DNA from: DATCSE01 sp036568605
Lineage (GTDB): Bacteria > Pseudomonadota > Gammaproteobacteria > Burkholderiales > Burkholderiaceae_C
Direction of reading: 5' to 3'
Length of the DNA stretch: 7,627 bases
Assembly (NCBI GenBank): GCA_036568605.1
Contig: DATCSE010000188.1
Coordinates: 1 to 7,627 of the forward strand
In this document: positions 5,691 to 7,627 of the stretch, piece by piece
How positions within the stretch are numbered: the first letter of the stretch is position 1
Layout of the letters: each line of letters begins with the position of its first letter
The notes under the pieces: model-generated
Told to the model about the DNA's origin: nothing
Database searches by the model: none
Seen by the model: the letters and a program-made list of their open reading frames with translations, nothing else
Program-made: the position numbers and the translations under genes

Positions 5691-6518
5691 ATGCTGTATC
5701 TGCTCTCGCCGGCCAAGTCGCTGGACTACGACACCCCGATCCCGCCCGCGCTGCGCGAGCTCGCCGCGGCGGCGACGCTGCCGCCGTTCATCGAACGCTC
5801 CACCGAGCTGATCGGCGTGCTGCGGCGCCACTCGGCCAAGCGCATCGCGGCGCTGATGGACATCTCGAGCGATCTCGCGAACCTGAACGTGCAGCGCTAT
5901 GCGCAGTGGTCGCCCGAGTTCACCGACGCCAACAGCAAGCCGGCCGCGCTCGCGTTCGACGGCGACGTCTACGGCGGCCTCGCGGCGCCGACCTTGAGCG
6001 CCGACGAGCTGGCCTGGGCACAGCGCCACGTCGCGATCCTGAGCGGCCTGTACGGCGTGCTGCGCCCGCTCGACCGCTTGCAGCCGTACCGCCTCGAGAT
6101 GGGCACCGTGCTGCGCACGCGGCGCGGCAAGGACCTCTACGCCTATTGGGGCGACGCGATCGCGAACCACCTGAACGAACGGCTGGCCGCGGACGAGAGC
6201 CCGGTCGTGATCAACCTCGCGTCGCAGGAGTACTTCAAGGCGGCCGATCGGCCGGCGCTGAAGGGGCGCGTGATCGACTGCGTGTTCGAGGACTGGAAGA
6301 ACGGCCAGTACAAGATCATCAGCTTCTTCGCGAAGCGGGCCCGCGGGCTGATGGCGCGCCATGCGATCACCGGGCGCATCGCCACGCCCGAAGGGCTGAA
6401 GCGGTTCGACGCGGAGGGCTACGCGTTCGACGAGCAGGCCTCCAGCCGCGAGCGCTTCGTGTTCCGGCGGCGTGATGCCGCGGCCGGCCGGCCGGAGCCG
6501 CAACGCGCTGCAGCTTGA
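5691..6518 (+). CDS. yaaA: Peroxide stress protein YaaA (UPF0246/DUF328 family)
   Basis: A 275-residue cytosolic protein. E. coli YaaA (258 aa) is induced by OxyR and lowers intracellular unincorporated iron during hydrogen peroxide stress, limiting Fenton damage to DNA and proteins; its fold includes a DNA-binding helix-hairpin-helix-like motif. Family signatures seen in order: N-terminal LLSPAKSLD (4-12), MDISSDLANLN (about 56-66), FDGDVYGGL, then GLYGVLRPLD (119-128) running into PYRLEMGT, NLASQEYFK (175-183), and FFAKRARGLMAR (212-223). The last 20 or so residues are Ala/Pro/Arg-rich and look like a non-conserved tail. Start ATG 5691 gives the exact family N-terminus. It follows dnaE2 by 44 bp without an evident terminator, so read-through from the SOS promoter is possible, and it may have its own promoter at 5677. 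No OxyR site was recognised. Confidence 0.93.
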   Translation: MLYLLSPAKSLDYDTPIPPALRELAAAATLPPFIERSTELIGVLRRHSAKRIAALMDISSDLANLNVQRYAQWSPEFTDANSKPAALAFDGDVYGGLAAPTLSADELAWAQRHVAILSGLYGVLRPLDRLQPYRLEMGTVLRTRRGKDLYAYWGDAIANHLNERLAADESPVVINLASQEYFKAADRPALKGRVIDCVFEDWKNGQYKIISFFAKRARGLMARHAITGRIATPEGLKRFDAEGYAFDEQASSRERFVFRRRDAAAGRPEPQRAAA

Positions 6519-6554
6519 TACGGCCGAAGGCGTGATCCGCGCCGCAATCTCTTG

Positions 6555-6560
6555 CAGAAT
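6555..6560 (+). promoter_or_regulatory. Possible -10 upstream of the 2OG-Fe(II) oxygenase gene
   Basis: CAGAAT lies 6 bp before the ATG at 6567, in the sequence AGAATCGGCCCATG. The same kind of junction (ATAATCCCGGCCCATG) precedes yaaA. At 17-bp spacing upstream GTGATC (6532-6537) is a poor -35. No Shine-Dalgarno is present. The support is mainly the similarity of the two junctions. Confidence 0.3.
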
Positions 6561-6566
6561 CGGCCC

Positions 6567-7421
6567 ATGAGTGCTCAGTTGATCACCCCGGAGCTGCGTC
6601 AATGGATCATCCAGCAGGCATCGGCCGGCCAGCCGCCCGATGCCGTGCTGCAGGCGATGCGTGCGAGCGGCTGGGACGAAGACATCGCGATCCAGGCGAT
6701 GGAAGAGACGTTGACCCAGCATCTCGCCGAACGCCAGAAGGCCGCCGAGCTGCCCCCGGCCGTGCCGGTGCCCGAGCCCATGTCCGACGACGGCGCGAGC
6801 ACGACGCTCTCGGCCGGCGACCGCGACGTCACGGTGCTGACCAGCATGCGCAACCCGCGCGTCATCGTGTTCTCGGGGCTGCTCTCGGAGGCCGAGTGCG
6901 ACGAGCTCGTGGAACTGGCCCGCAAGCGCCTCTCGCGCTCGGAGACCGTGCAGACCGACACCGGCTCGAGCGAGGTCAACGAGGCCCGCACCAGCGAGGG
7001 CATGTTCTTCGAGCGCGGCGAGAACCCGGTGTGCGCACGGCTCGAGGCGCGCATCGCGACGCTGCTGAAGTGGCCGGTCGAAAACGGTGAAGGCCTGCAG
7101 ATCCTGCGCTATCGGCCCGGTGCCGAATACAAGCCGCACTACGACTACTTCGATCCGGCACAGCCCGGCACGCCGACGATCCTGAAGCGCGGCGGCCAGC
7201 GCGTCGCTTCGCTGGTCTGCTACCTGAACACGCCGACGCGCGGCGGTGCGACGACCTTCCCCGACGTGCAGCTCGAGGTCGCGCCGGTCAAGGGCAACGC
7301 AGTGTTCTTCAGCTACGACCGCGCGCACCCGTCGACGAAGACGCTGCACGGCGGCGCGCCGGTCCTCGAAGGCGAGAAGTGGGTCGCGACGAAGTGGATG
7401 CGCGAGGGCGTGTTCAAGTGA
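6567..7421 (+). CDS. 2OG-Fe(II) oxygenase, prolyl 4-hydroxylase-like
   Basis: A 284-residue protein whose C-terminal two thirds form a P4Hc-type double-stranded beta-helix dioxygenase. Such enzymes couple oxidation of 2-oxoglutarate to hydroxylation of a substrate, often a prolyl residue, using Fe(II) and O2. The iron ligands are H191 and D193 (KPHYDYFDP) and H261 (KTLHGGAPV); K271, ten residues after the distal His, is placed to bind the 2-oxoglutarate carboxylate. Other conserved parts are EARTSEGMFF, ILRYRPGAEY, ASLVCYLN and GGATTFPD. The first 60 residues are helical (LITPELRQWIIQQASAGQ... and ASGWDEDIAIQAMEETL) with a UBA-like look and may bind a partner. A Pro-rich linker follows. ATG 6567 is preferred over a TTG at 6552, which would sit inside the upstream -10-like sequence. 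The substrate cannot be predicted. Confidence 0.9.
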   Translation: MSAQLITPELRQWIIQQASAGQPPDAVLQAMRASGWDEDIAIQAMEETLTQHLAERQKAAELPPAVPVPEPMSDDGASTTLSAGDRDVTVLTSMRNPRVIVFSGLLSEAECDELVELARKRLSRSETVQTDTGSSEVNEARTSEGMFFERGENPVCARLEARIATLLKWPVENGEGLQILRYRPGAEYKPHYDYFDPAQPGTPTILKRGGQRVASLVCYLNTPTRGGATTFPDVQLEVAPVKGNAVFFSYDRAHPSTKTLHGGAPVLEGEKWVATKWMREGVFK

Positions 7422-7627
7422 CGCGAAAAGGCGACCGCCCGCTCGCCGGGCTGAAGGTCGTCGACCTGACCAAGCTGCTGCCGGGGCCGCTCGCGACCAG
7501 CCATCTCGCCGAGATGGGCGCCGAAGTCACCAAGATCGAAGGCCCCGCGCGCGACGGTCAGGACGACCCGATGCGCCACACCAGCGCGACCGCCGAGGAC
7601 CGCGCGGCCGGCCGGCCCAGCCTCGCG
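7418..7627 (+). CDS. CaiB/BaiF (family III) CoA-transferase, N-terminal part only
   Basis: An open frame of 70 codons continues past the window end. After a short lead (MTRKGDRP) it reads LAGLKVVDLTKLLPGPLATSHLAEMGAEVTKIEG in sense. That is the first Rossmann-like strand and helix of family III CoA-transferases such as CaiB, formyl-CoA transferase and alpha-methylacyl-CoA racemase: the L-x-G-x-K-V-x-D-L-T and G-P-x-A-T patterns, then L-G/M-G-A-E-V-x-K-I-E. The catalytic Asp lies beyond the window, and the substrate is unknown. The GTG start at 7418 overlaps the TGA of the oxygenase gene (GTGA), implying translational coupling in one operon. No other start codon fits upstream of the conserved part. 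Confidence 0.85.
   Translation, partial: MTRKGDRPLAGLKVVDLTKLLPGPLATSHLAEMGAEVTKIEGPARDGQDDPMRHTSATAEDRAAGRPSLA

Noticed and set aside
5643..7349. Long minus-strand open frame across yaaA and the oxygenase gene
   Set aside because: Same GC-bias shadow effect; it spans two well-recognised plus-strand genes and shows no conserved motifs.

Overview
The window reads as the integrase end of a sedentary (chromosomal) integron joined to ordinary chromosomal genes of a GC-rich proteobacterium. Strong G/C bias at third codon positions, an ImuC/DnaE2-type polymerase, and short upstream spacers with a -10-like box close to the ATG suggest a betaproteobacterium, probably Burkholderiales. That placement is inference; there is no rRNA or other marker here.

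Left part (1-649, minus strand): integron cassettes. A complete cassette (about 64-648) carries a DUF2199-family gene with a TTG start and a strong Shine-Dalgarno. It ends in a well-formed 78-bp attC site (58-135). Beyond the attC a second cassette begins; only its first 13 codons are in the window, and they look like a glyoxalase/VOC protein. The intI-proximal border of the first cassette is a core site GTTAGAC (minus strand, 649-643), which I read as the attI crossover point. Next to it, 650-740 holds repeated TTGCCA elements and a perfect 13-bp hairpin.

Middle (732-2393): a small unrecognised gene with an Asp-rich N-terminus (minus, 1163-732) sits between the candidate attI and the integrase gene. 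It is divergent from intI (plus, 1230-2393). IntI has all six catalytic tyrosine-recombinase residues and the extra segment typical of integron integrases. The 66-bp divergent region carries a very good LexA (SOS) box at 1179-1198, overlapping the -10 of a sigma70-type promoter for intI.

Right part (2434-7627, all plus strand): dnaE2/imuC, an error-prone DNA polymerase III alpha subunit, starts 40 bp after the intI stop with no promoter or SOS box of its own visible. Then come yaaA (peroxide stress), a prolyl-4-hydroxylase-like 2OG-Fe(II) oxygenase, and the 5' end of a CaiB/BaiF-type CoA-transferase gene that overlaps the oxygenase stop by 4 bp.

The most notable point is the layout: one LexA-controlled promoter appears to drive both the integron recombinase and the mutagenic polymerase. 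DNA damage would then induce cassette shuffling and translesion mutagenesis from one transcript. The same operator could also control the divergent unknown gene and perhaps transcription into the cassettes. imuA and imuB, the usual partners of dnaE2, are not in the window.
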